From: Alphaproteobacteria bacterium
GTDB lineage: Bacteria; Pseudomonadota; Alphaproteobacteria; Micropepsales; Micropepsaceae
Direction of reading: 5' to 3'
NCBI GenBank assembly: GCA_015654635.1
Contig: JAATGP010000049.1
Coordinates: forward strand, 98,332-162,331
Length of the DNA stretch: 64,000 nucleotides
Shown here: one piece after another, positions 35,121 through 42,724 of the stretch
Numbering within the stretch: the stretch's first letter is position 1
Layout of the letters: each line of letters begins with the position of its first letter
The notes under the pieces: model-generated
Seen by the model: only the letters and a program-made list of their open reading frames with translations
The model's database searches: none
Told to the model about the DNA's origin: nothing
Position numbers and translations under genes: made by a program

Positions 35121-35825
35121 TTACGCGCCCAGAACCTTGCGCAGCGAAGCCTCGATCTGGCCGCCGCAATAGGCCGCGCCATAATCGCGCCTTGCCTTGG
35201 CGGCCAGCTTCTTCAGCGGCGGCAGATCGGCAATCCGCTGCGTCAGGGCCGCGGTCATGGGCGCGCGCTCCTCAAGCATTGCCGCGATGGTGTCGAAGCG
35301 CTCGGCCATCGTCGACCACAGCGTGGCGGTTACGACGTCGGCGATGCCTGGTTTGTCGTCGCCGAGAAGAAATCCGCTATCCGCTTTCAGGCCGTGACGC
35401 CCGCCAGTCTCCTCCCAGAATGACATCCACTTCTTCAGGCGGGGAACGAAGTCCCGCCACTTTTTTTTCGTCCACATCTCGCGCCCGCCGTCCAGCGTGA
35501 TCTCGTCGATCACATCGTTAGCGTCATTCACGATCTTCATGGTCATGGCGCGCAGGACGGCGGTGGCGGGCATAAGATCCAGCGTCTCTCCCAGATAAAG
35601 AATAATGGCCGGCATTTCGGCGATGGCGAAATCCGCCTTTTTGTCGATGAGCAGAGGCGGACCCATGAAAGGCACCGGCATGCGCTTCACCGGCCCCTCC
35701 ATCAGCTTCGCGATGGCACCGTCGCCGCCTTCGCTCCAGGTTTTTTCGGCATAGGCGAGGACCGCGCGCACGAACTGGCCGCGAAAGGGAACGGACCAAT
35801 AATAGAGGGTATAATCGGCCATCAT
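35121..35825 (-). CDS. Glutathione S-transferase family protein
   Basis: A protein of 234 residues. The thioredoxin-like N-domain starts with YTLYYWSVPFRGQFVRAVLAYA and continues with PFMGPPLLIDKKADFAIAEMPAIILYL, where the Glu-Met-Pro/Ile turn replaces the usual ES-AI. A helical C-domain with FLLGDDKPGIADVVTATLW follows. It would conjugate or handle glutathione adducts in the cytoplasm. Start is ATG 35825 or 35822. It lies downstream of the LysR gene on the same strand and may be co-expressed with it. Confidence 0.8.
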   Translation of the reverse strand: MMADYTLYYWSVPFRGQFVRAVLAYAEKTWSEGGDGAIAKLMEGPVKRMPVPFMGPPLLIDKKADFAIAEMPAIILYLGETLDLMPATAVLRAMTMKIVNDANDVIDEITLDGGREMWTKKKWRDFVPRLKKWMSFWEETGGRHGLKADSGFLLGDDKPGIADVVTATLWSTMAERFDTIAAMLEERAPMTAALTQRIADLPPLKKLAAKARRDYGAAYCGGQIEASLRKVLGA

Positions 35826-35921
35826 ATAGGTTCCAGGATAGATGCCTGTCCTTAACGCCGCTGCGTGCTTGCGGTTTCAGAACGATGCTGACAGAACTTT
35901 ACGGCACGAGCTTTGCCGTCA

Positions 35922-36842
35922 TCAAGCGGCAAGCGAGCGGTCCGCCTCGCTGCGTTGTGCCGCGCAGGCAGCGACCAGAAAGTCCAGCAGCGCCCGCACC
36001 GACGGCAACAGCCCGCGCCGCGATGCGAAAGTCGCATGGACGATGCCCGCCGGTGGTTGCCAGCCCTGCAGCACGTCGATCAGCTTGCCGCTCGCCAGAT
36101 CCTCCCAGACCATCATGACAGGGAGCTGAACGACACCGGCACCGGCATAGGCGGCCTCGCGCAGCGCAGCCAAGTCGTCCGTGACCAAGCGAGGCGTGTG
36201 CCGAACCGCGGCCGTGCGTCCGTCTGCATGGCTCAGCTGCCAGACATGATCTCGCTGCGGCGGACCGAGATCGAGACTCGGCAGGCCCACAAGATCGGCG
36301 GGAGATTGCAGGGCGCGCGCGACCAGCACGGGGCTGGCAACAAGGCATTGGGTGCTTTGGTCCAATTGGCGCATCACCAGATCGCTCTGCTCCAGCGGCG
36401 GAAAGCGCACGCGGATGGCGATATCGAAGCCTTCCGCGATGACATCGACGCGCCGGTTGGTGGCTTCCAGATGCACTGCGATTGCGGGATTCGCCGTCAT
36501 GAAGCGCGCCACCAGCGCTCCAAACTGGAAGGTGAGCAGGGCGGTGGGGCAGCTCATGCGGATGGTGCCGCGCGGCTCCGCCCGCACATGGGCAATCACC
36601 TGTTCGGCGGCATCTGCCTCGACCAGCATCGCGGCACAGCGCTCGTAATAATCCTGGCCAACCTCGGTGATTGAGAAGCGGCGTGAAGAGCGGCTCAGCA
36701 AGCGTACGCCCAGTCGTTCCTCCAGCAGCTGGATGCGGCGGCTGAGCTTCGATTTTGGGATGCCGAGAGCCCGGCCGGCGGGTGCAAAGCCGCCATGGTC
36801 GACCACTTGGACAAAATAGAAGAGATCGTTGAGGTCCTGCAT
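35922..36842 (-). CDS. LysR family transcriptional regulator
   Basis: A protein of 306 residues. The N-terminal winged helix is LNDLFYFVQVVDHGGFAPAGRALGIPKSKLSRRIQLLEERLGVRLLSRSSR, of the pattern found next to quinone or pirin genes. The rest is the LysR substrate-binding domain. It is divergent from the pirin gene, with ~110 bases between starts, so it likely controls pirin and the following detoxification genes. The inducer is unknown but probably an electrophile or quinone. Confidence 0.9.
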   Translation of the reverse strand: MQDLNDLFYFVQVVDHGGFAPAGRALGIPKSKLSRRIQLLEERLGVRLLSRSSRRFSITEVGQDYYERCAAMLVEADAAEQVIAHVRAEPRGTIRMSCPTALLTFQFGALVARFMTANPAIAVHLEATNRRVDVIAEGFDIAIRVRFPPLEQSDLVMRQLDQSTQCLVASPVLVARALQSPADLVGLPSLDLGPPQRDHVWQLSHADGRTAAVRHTPRLVTDDLAALREAAYAGAGVVQLPVMMVWEDLASGKLIDVLQGWQPPAGIVHATFASRRGLLPSVRALLDFLVAACAAQRSEADRSLAA

Positions 36843-36954
36843 ATCGTCCTATTGATAGAACGATGCGTTGCCAACGGCAATCTTTCACCATCAGCGTCCT
36901 GCCATTACTTTCGTCTCAAGCAACACCGGTTCACCGCCGGTTACGGAGACAAAA

Positions 36955-37821
36955 ATGCGCAAGAAAGTGCTCGGCCGCTACGGCAACAATCAGGGCCATT
37001 GGGTGGGCGACGGTTTTCCGGTCCGCTCGCTGTTTTCCTACGACACGCTGGGCACCCATATCAGTCCCTTCCTGCTGCTCGATTATGCGGGGCCGCATCG
37101 CTTTGCGCCGACCACCACGCGGCGCGGGGTGGGCCAGCATCCCCATCGCGGCTTCGAGACGGTTACCATCGTCTATGACGGCGAAGTCGAGCATCGCGAT
37201 TCCGCGGGCAATGGTGGCGTGATCGGCCCGGGCGATGTGCAATGGATGACCGCCGCGGGCGGCATCATTCACGAGGAATATCATGCGCCAGCCTATGCCA
37301 AGGCGGGCGGGCCGTTCCGGATGGTGCAGCTTTGGGTCAACCTGCCTGCCAAGCACAAGATGGCGCCCGCCGGCTATCAGGGCCTTACCGCCGCCGATGT
37401 GCCGGCCGTCGAGCTGGCGGATGGCGCGGGAAGGGCCCGGATCATCGCTGGTGATTATCGCGGCGCCAAGGGTCCTGCGCGCACCTTCACCCCCATCAAT
37501 GTGTGGGACGTACAAATAAACCGCCGCGCCGATGTCACGTTAGACTTGCCCGAAGGTCATACCGCGATGCTGGTCGTGCTGAACGGTCATATCACGGTGG
37601 AGGGCCAATCCCTCGGCGATGCCGAGATGCTGCTGCTCGACCGTGCGGGCGCCGAGGTGACTTTCCAGAGTTCCGGCGAAGCAACACTACTGGTCCTCAC
37701 CGGCGAGCCGATCGACGAACCCATCGTCGGCTATGGCCCGTTTGTGATGAACAGCCAAGACGAAATCCGCCAAGCCATCGACGACTTCAACAAAGGCCGT
37801 TTCACAGCGATCACGGCCTGA
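36955..37821 (+). CDS. Pirin family protein
   Basis: A bicupin protein of 288 residues. The N-terminal cupin shows HPHRGFETVTIVYDGEVEHRDSAGNGGVIGPGDVQWMTAAGGIIHEE with the metal-binding His and Glu residues. The C-terminal cupin includes INVWDVQINRRADVTLDLPEGHTAMLVVLNG. Bacterial pirins can act as quercetin-2,3-dioxygenases or as redox sensors. ATG 36955 is chosen for its GGAGACAAAA ribosome site; the frame is open from 36868. It leads the LysR-linked gene set. Confidence 0.88.
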   Translation: MRKKVLGRYGNNQGHWVGDGFPVRSLFSYDTLGTHISPFLLLDYAGPHRFAPTTTRRGVGQHPHRGFETVTIVYDGEVEHRDSAGNGGVIGPGDVQWMTAAGGIIHEEYHAPAYAKAGGPFRMVQLWVNLPAKHKMAPAGYQGLTAADVPAVELADGAGRARIIAGDYRGAKGPARTFTPINVWDVQINRRADVTLDLPEGHTAMLVVLNGHITVEGQSLGDAEMLLLDRAGAEVTFQSSGEATLLVLTGEPIDEPIVGYGPFVMNSQDEIRQAIDDFNKGRFTAITA

Positions 37822-37826
37822 TCCTC

Positions 37827-37852
37827 GCCCCGGTCCTGCCACGGACCGGGGC
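37827..37852 (+). terminator. Hairpin after pirin gene
   Basis: A 10-bp stem GCCCCGGTCC (37827-37836) and GGACCGGGGC (37843-37852) with a 6-base loop starts just after the pirin stop. It lacks a T-tract, so it may only weakly terminate. Confidence 0.45.
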
Positions 37853-37950
37853 ATCTCCCCATTGCTATTGGGACGGCATGCGCTCGCTCCGTCCTCCAGC
37901 CGCCGGATCCTCCGCGCGGAACGCTAGCGAGCGCCTGAAAGGAAGCCATT

Positions 37951-38586
37951 ATGTCCACCGACGACACTTTGCTGACGGGCGCCAATCACGCGCTCCTCTT
38001 GATCGATCATCAATATTTGCAACTGCTGGCCGTGCGCTCGCATGCCAACGACACCATCGTCAACAATACCGTGATGCTCGCCAAGGGTGCCAAGATTTTT
38101 GGCGTGCCGACTTTGTTCAGCACCGCCTTTGCCGAACGCCAGGACCTGATCAAAGAAATCCAGGCCGTGCATCCCGAGCAAGTCCCGATCGACCGCACCG
38201 GTCTCAATGCCTGGGATGACGTGCGGGTGCGCGATTGGGTCAAGGCGACGGACAAGAAGAAGCTGGTGATCGCGGGTCTTTGGACCGAAGTCTGTTTGAC
38301 CATGCCGGTGCTCTCCACGCTGGCGGCGGGCTACGAGGTCTATATCGTCACCGATGCATCCGGTGGCGGCAGCGTCGAGGGACATGAACGGGCCGTGCAG
38401 CGCATGATGCAGGCTGGCGCACGTCCGCTCACCGTCGCTTCTTACGTCAGCGAACTGCAGCGCGATTGGGGCCGGACGGAAACGGCCAATGACGTCGCCA
38501 ATCTGTTTGCCGAGTTGGGCGGTGGTTTCGGACAGGGGCTGCGTTGGGAGTGGCAATTGCTCGGCCTTAAGGAAGGCACCCGCTGA
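37951..38586 (+). CDS. Isochorismatase-family cysteine hydrolase (YcaC-like)
   Basis: A protein of 211 residues. The catalytic Asp is in ALLLIDHQYLQL, the Lys region is around KKLVIAGL, and the catalytic Cys is in LWTEVCLTMPVLSTLAAGYEVYIVTDASGG. Length and motifs resemble YcaC-like hydrolases, whose substrates are mostly unknown. A strong terminator follows at 38594. It sits between pirin and a GST gene. Confidence 0.85.
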   Translation: MSTDDTLLTGANHALLLIDHQYLQLLAVRSHANDTIVNNTVMLAKGAKIFGVPTLFSTAFAERQDLIKEIQAVHPEQVPIDRTGLNAWDDVRVRDWVKATDKKKLVIAGLWTEVCLTMPVLSTLAAGYEVYIVTDASGGGSVEGHERAVQRMMQAGARPLTVASYVSELQRDWGRTETANDVANLFAELGGGFGQGLRWEWQLLGLKEGTR

Positions 38587-38593
38587 GCCCCGG

Positions 38594-38631
38594 ACGCCCG
38601 AAGAGAGCCCCACCTCTTCGGGCGTTTTTTT
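38594..38631 (+). terminator. Rho-independent terminator
   Basis: An 11-bp stem CGCCCGAAGAG (38595-38605) and CTCTTCGGGCG (38614-38624) with an 8-base loop is followed by seven T (38625-38631). It ends the pirin/isochorismatase transcript. Confidence 0.92.
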
Positions 38632-38776
38632 GCGGTACGCCCGCATGACGCGGTCGAACCGGTACCGCACGAATTTCATTGTATCCCTCTTGGAGACACT
38701 TTGGATCTTGACGGCCGATTTATCGCGCGGGCCGGCGTGCCTACGTTCCGATCACCGAAATGAGAGGATCGTTCCT

Positions 38777-39418
38777 ATGAAGCTTTATATCGCCCAAGAC
38801 ACCTGCTCACGCGCCGCCCAGCTCGTCGCCAACGAACTCGGCCTCACCCTGGAGCTTATCCACTTCGATGTTCGCGACAGAACGACGTCGAATGGCGAGC
38901 TGTTCACCGACGTGAACGCCTTGGCCTATGTGCCGGTCCTTGAAGTTGACAATCAGGCGAAGGATCGCCTGACGGAAACGATCGTCATTACCTCCTACAT
39001 GGCCGACCAGCATCCGGAGGCCGGATTGATTCCCGCCCCTGGAACGCTGGAGCGTGCCAAAAACGACCAGCTTCAGGTTTTTCTGGCGACCGAGATCGCC
39101 CAGAAACACATTCCGCTGATGCGCAAGCTGCTGACGGAAGAGGGCGCCGCATGGACCCGCGCCAAGCTGGTGAATGCTTACACGACCCTTGATCGGCGCT
39201 TGGCGGATGGCCGGACTTATTTGAATGGGGAGACGTTCACGGTTGCCGATGCCTATGTCTGGGCCACCATGTGGCAGGAGCGTTCGGGCGTGAAGATCGA
39301 TCACTTGCAGAATCTGATGGCCTATGTGGCCCGCGTCGAGGCCCGCCCGGCCGCACAGAAGGCGCTGAAAGACGAAGCCGAACTGGTCGCACGGCATCAG
39401 GCAAAGAAGGCGGCCTGA
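38777..39418 (+). CDS. Glutathione S-transferase family protein
   Basis: A protein of 213 residues. The N-domain begins MKLYIAQDTCSRAAQLVANELGL, with a Cys at residue 9 in the position where beta-class GSTs have their catalytic Cys/Ser. It continues with ALAYVPVLEVD and LTETIVITSYMADQHP (the E-T-I turn that binds glutathione). The C-domain has YLNGETFTVADAYVWATMW, the conserved N-capping box. ATG 38777 follows GAGAGGA. The upstream frame to 38489 is antisense noise. Confidence 0.85.
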   Translation: MKLYIAQDTCSRAAQLVANELGLTLELIHFDVRDRTTSNGELFTDVNALAYVPVLEVDNQAKDRLTETIVITSYMADQHPEAGLIPAPGTLERAKNDQLQVFLATEIAQKHIPLMRKLLTEEGAAWTRAKLVNAYTTLDRRLADGRTYLNGETFTVADAYVWATMWQERSGVKIDHLQNLMAYVARVEARPAAQKALKDEAELVARHQAKKAA

Positions 39419-39564
39419 AACACAATCCGGTGACGCCGGGTCGCATCGTTCAATATTCTCTGAACCGTTGGGGCAATCGCATGGCGTAATTGCCCTTTTC
39501 GGTTTACGACAGAAGGGCGCTAGCCCCGCCACAACCGGCACGGCTTTTACAACAGGAGGTTTCT

Positions 39565-39861
39565 ATGACCGATGCAATTTCCTTGGTGGCGATCGTCCAG
39601 GCGAAAGCCGGTGAAGAACAGGCGGTCGAGACCGCGATCCGGGCCTGCGTTTTGGCCACACGCAAAGAAGCGGACAATCTTTCCTATATCGCGCACCGCG
39701 ATCTCGATGTGGCGGGGCGCTTTGTCTTTGTTGAACGCTGGGCCAGCCGTGCTGCGCTTGCCACTCATGAAAAAGAACCCCACTTTTTGGCGCTGGTTGA
39801 AGCGCTGGCGGGCAAGACCGCGGGGCCAATCTCGGTCAGCATCTTAAGCGCCTTGGATTGA
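39565..39861 (+). CDS. Antibiotic biosynthesis monooxygenase (ABM/YgiN-like) domain protein
   Basis: A protein of 98 residues that is one ABM domain: ISLVAIVQAKAGEEQAVETAIRACVLATRKEADNLSYIAHRDL, then FVFVERWASRAALATHEKEPHFLALVEAL. YgiN-type members oxidise quinols. A perfect AGGAGGT ribosome site sits just before ATG 39565. Its position between a GST and an isochorismatase-like gene fits a quinone or electrophile detoxification set. Confidence 0.85.
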   Translation: MTDAISLVAIVQAKAGEEQAVETAIRACVLATRKEADNLSYIAHRDLDVAGRFVFVERWASRAALATHEKEPHFLALVEALAGKTAGPISVSILSALD

Positions 39862-40037
39862 CCGCCATCCCTTGCACGTGAGGCTTTTGAGAGGGAGGCG
39901 TATGACGGGGGGCGTAGCATGCCGGGTCCCTGCAAGCGTTTGCCTCCCTGCCGGGGCAAACTTCACCGGCTGGCCCTCCCAGCGTTCGTCGCGCCGTGCG
40001 CGAACGCCTCCCCTCTGATAAACATCGGAGATTCAAG

Positions 40038-40670
40038 ATGTCACAGACAGGCTATCGGAAAGAAACTACCGCTCTTCTTATCGTTGATCCCTACAACGAT
40101 TTTCTGTCGGAGGGCGGCAAAATCTATCCGCGCCTGAAGCCGGTCGCCGATGCGGTGGGTCTTTTAGACAATCTGCGCCGGCTGGACCACGCCATCCGCG
40201 CGGCCGGTATTCAGGTGGTCATTGTCCCGCACCGGCGCTGGGAGCCCGGCGACTATGAGGATTGGGACCATCCCAATCCCACCCAGCAGCGGATCATGGA
40301 GCAGCATCAGTTTGCGCGCGGCGAATGGGGCGGCGAATGGCATCCGGATTTCGCACCGAAGCCGGGCGACATTGTTGTCAAGGAGCATTGGGGCCAAAGC
40401 GACTTTGCCAACACCGATTTGAATTTCCGTCTGAAGCAAAAGGGTATCAGCCATGTGATCGTGGTCGGATTGCTGGCCAACACTTGCATCGAATCCACCG
40501 CCCGCTTCGCCATGGAGCTTGGTTATCACGTCACCCTGGTGCGGGACGCCACGGCTGCCTTCTCGCAGGACATGATGCACGCCGCGCATGATCTCAACGG
40601 CCCCACCTTCGCCCACGCCATCCTGACAAACGCCGAACTGATCGAAGCGTTGCCCAAAGCCGCTGCCTAG
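40038..40670 (+). CDS. Isochorismatase-family cysteine hydrolase
   Basis: A protein of 210 residues. It has TALLIVDPYNDFLSEGG (catalytic Asp), KPGDIVVKEHWGQSDFANTDL (catalytic Lys) and GLLANTCIESTARFAMELGYHVTLVRDATAAF (catalytic Cys). The substrate is unknown. ATG 40038 has a GGAG ribosome site. The stop codon lies inside a 17-bp tandem duplication (40654-40687). It closes the LysR-linked detoxification set. Confidence 0.87.
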   Translation: MSQTGYRKETTALLIVDPYNDFLSEGGKIYPRLKPVADAVGLLDNLRRLDHAIRAAGIQVVIVPHRRWEPGDYEDWDHPNPTQQRIMEQHQFARGEWGGEWHPDFAPKPGDIVVKEHWGQSDFANTDLNFRLKQKGISHVIVVGLLANTCIESTARFAMELGYHVTLVRDATAAFSQDMMHAAHDLNGPTFAHAILTNAELIEALPKAAA

Positions 40671-40687
40671 CCAAAGCCGCTACCTAG
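40654..40687. repeat. 17-bp tandem duplication over a stop codon
   Basis: The unit CCAAAGCCGCTGCCTAG (40654-40670) is repeated directly as 40671-40687 with one change (G to A). The first copy contains the stop codon of the isochorismatase-like gene, so the second lies outside the frame. Confidence 0.85.
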
Positions 40688-41004
40688 AAGGTTGTGCGGC
40701 ACACATTGCGATGGGCAGAAGCACACGCGCTGGCCGTGCCCGGCGCGCTGGTTTTCCGATAATGAATTTCAGCGCCATCGATGATCATGGGGCCGGTCAT
40801 CTCGCTGTCATAATCCCAAAAAAGGAATTCTTGACCGCAGAGAATGACTCACAAAACAAAACTGGCCGTCCCGCCGGTCTTCTTTCATTTTTCCGATTTT
40901 CGTCTGATGAGAAGCGTTCTAATATCGGTTCGGGTGGCCTTGGGAAAAGGTCTTCCCATGATGACGGCTCGCGACTCTTCGGGGTAGCGATTAGGGGGGC
41001 TTCT
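40688..41004. other. Intergenic region before the DUF422 gene
   Basis: These ~317 bases hold no supported gene. An AT-richer part (about 40815-40920) is the likely promoter area for the membrane-protein gene at 41005, but I cannot define a -35/-10 pair with confidence. Confidence 0.35.
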
Positions 41005-41799
41005 ATGAATCGTATTCTGCTGGGCGCAACTTGGGCGTTTTTTGCCCTTTTGGCTTATCTTCTCATCGCCGACATCGCCCTTTATTGGGTGGCTTTGCCG
41101 GCGCCGGGCAATATCGGTTTTGTCCTGACGTTTACGGCCTTTTCGCTTCTGCATGGCGGGCTGAAGCTGGGTGCAAAGCGCGTGGCGCTGTTCTTCGCCC
41201 TCACCGTCGTCATCTCCTACATTATGGAAGAGGTGGGCGTTCGCACCGGGCTGATTTTCGGCCCCTATCACTATAGCGATATGCTCGGCCCCAAGCTCAG
41301 CAATGTGCCGCTGCTCATTCCGCTGGGCTGGTTCATGATGATTTATCCGTCCTGGGTGGTGGCCCAGGCGCTGCTCAGCGGTGTGAACGTGCACCGGCCT
41401 CTCGGCATGGTGGCGTTGGCCTTGCTTGCGGCGCTCACCATGACCGGCTGGGACATGGTGATGGACCCGCCGATGATTGCCCATGGCAATTGGATATGGG
41501 AACAGGGCGGTCCCTATTTCGGCGTGCCGCTGCACAACTATTTCGGCTGGGTGCTGAACACCTTCCTGATCTACCTCGCCTTCGATTTGGTGGACCGGGC
41601 GCTCACCAAGCGTAATGGTCCTATCTACCGCTTTGGCGGTGTTGTCGCGGCCTTGCCGGTTGTCATCTACACTCTGTTTTCTGTGGAGTATGTGGTGCCG
41701 GGTCGGCTCGCGCCGCTGATCCTCATCGCCGTTTACACCATGGTGCTGCCGGGTGTGCTGGCGCTGACGCGGCTGGTCTTGCCGCAGGAAAAGTTCTGA
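41005..41799 (+). CDS. Carotenoid biosynthesis (DUF422/CruF-like) membrane protein
   Basis: A protein of 264 residues with about seven hydrophobic segments. It contains EEVGVRTGLIFGPYHYSDMLGPKLSNVPLLIPLGWFMM and TMTGWDMVMDPPMIAHGNWIWEQGGPYFGVPLHNYFGWVLN. These are the conserved acidic and aromatic segments of the DUF422/CruF family, in which some members hydrate carotenoid ends. No other carotenoid gene is in the window, so the substrate is open. AGGGGGG before ATG 41005 sets the start. Confidence 0.8.
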   Translation: MNRILLGATWAFFALLAYLLIADIALYWVALPAPGNIGFVLTFTAFSLLHGGLKLGAKRVALFFALTVVISYIMEEVGVRTGLIFGPYHYSDMLGPKLSNVPLLIPLGWFMMIYPSWVVAQALLSGVNVHRPLGMVALALLAALTMTGWDMVMDPPMIAHGNWIWEQGGPYFGVPLHNYFGWVLNTFLIYLAFDLVDRALTKRNGPIYRFGGVVAALPVVIYTLFSVEYVVPGRLAPLILIAVYTMVLPGVLALTRLVLPQEKF

Positions 41800-41912
41800 G
41801 CCGTGCTCTGACGAAGAAGCGCGCCGCCGCTTTTTTCGCTGCGCTCCATACCCCGCAACGCCTCTTTGGGCGGTTCGGGCGTTATGGAGGGAAATAGTCT
41901 GGGAGAAACCCA

Positions 41913-42473
41913 ATGACAAAGCTGCCTGCAAAGGCGGATTTTCCCGTAAGCCAAGTGCGGCGCTATCTGGAGCCGGGGCCGATTGTGCTGGTGTCCTCCC
42001 AATGGCAGGGCAAGACCAACATCATGACGCTCGGCTGGCAGACGGTGCTGGAATTTTCGCCGTCGCTGGTGGGGCTGATGATTTCCCGTGGCAATCACAG
42101 CCATCGGATGATCAAGAAAGCCCGCGAATGCGTTATCAATCTGCCGACGGCGGCGCTCACGGATACGGTGGTTGGGATCGGTAATTGCTCTGGCGCCGAC
42201 ACCGACAAATTCGCCAAATTCGCTCTCACGGCGCAAGAGGCGGCAAAGGTCGACGCACCGCTGATCGGCGAGTGTCACGCCAACTTCGAATGCCGCCTCC
42301 ATGACGATGCCCTGGTGGACAGCTATAGCTTCTTCATTTTCGAGGTGGTGAAGGCCCATGTCGCGGCCCGCCCCAAACATCCCGAGACGCTGCATTACAC
42401 CGGCGATGGCGTTTTCATGGTCTCCGGCAAGATCATCAGCCGCCGCTCGCTGTTTCGCCCCGATATGTTGTGA
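41913..42473 (+). CDS. Flavin reductase family protein
   Basis: A protein of 186 residues with the flavin-reductase-like split barrel. Typical segments are GPIVLVSSQWQGKTNIMTLGWQTVLEFSPSLVGLMISRGNHSHRMIKKARECVINLP, which binds FMN. It probably reduces flavin or carries FMN in an electron-transfer step. GGGAG precedes the ATG. The neighbours give no clear partner oxygenase. Confidence 0.83.
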   Translation: MTKLPAKADFPVSQVRRYLEPGPIVLVSSQWQGKTNIMTLGWQTVLEFSPSLVGLMISRGNHSHRMIKKARECVINLPTAALTDTVVGIGNCSGADTDKFAKFALTAQEAAKVDAPLIGECHANFECRLHDDALVDSYSFFIFEVVKAHVAARPKHPETLHYTGDGVFMVSGKIISRRSLFRPDML

Positions 42474-42724
42474 CGGCTCGTTTCGGCAAAACATTGGCTG
42501 CCACGTTGCGGGAAAATGCTCTTGGGCGCAGGCACATTCGACCTGGAGGCTGCTCTTCAACAGCGGCGGAAATTATCCATCTCTCGGGCCGGCGACCGAA
42601 AGGCCCCGGTGCGCGTGTATCGCACCCCAAGATTGCGCCGCGGCATGGCAAATCGTGACATTTGGAGGCATGGTGCTCTACCAAAGCCGCCCAAGCGTCT
42701 GAATTTAACGATCCGGGGAGATCG

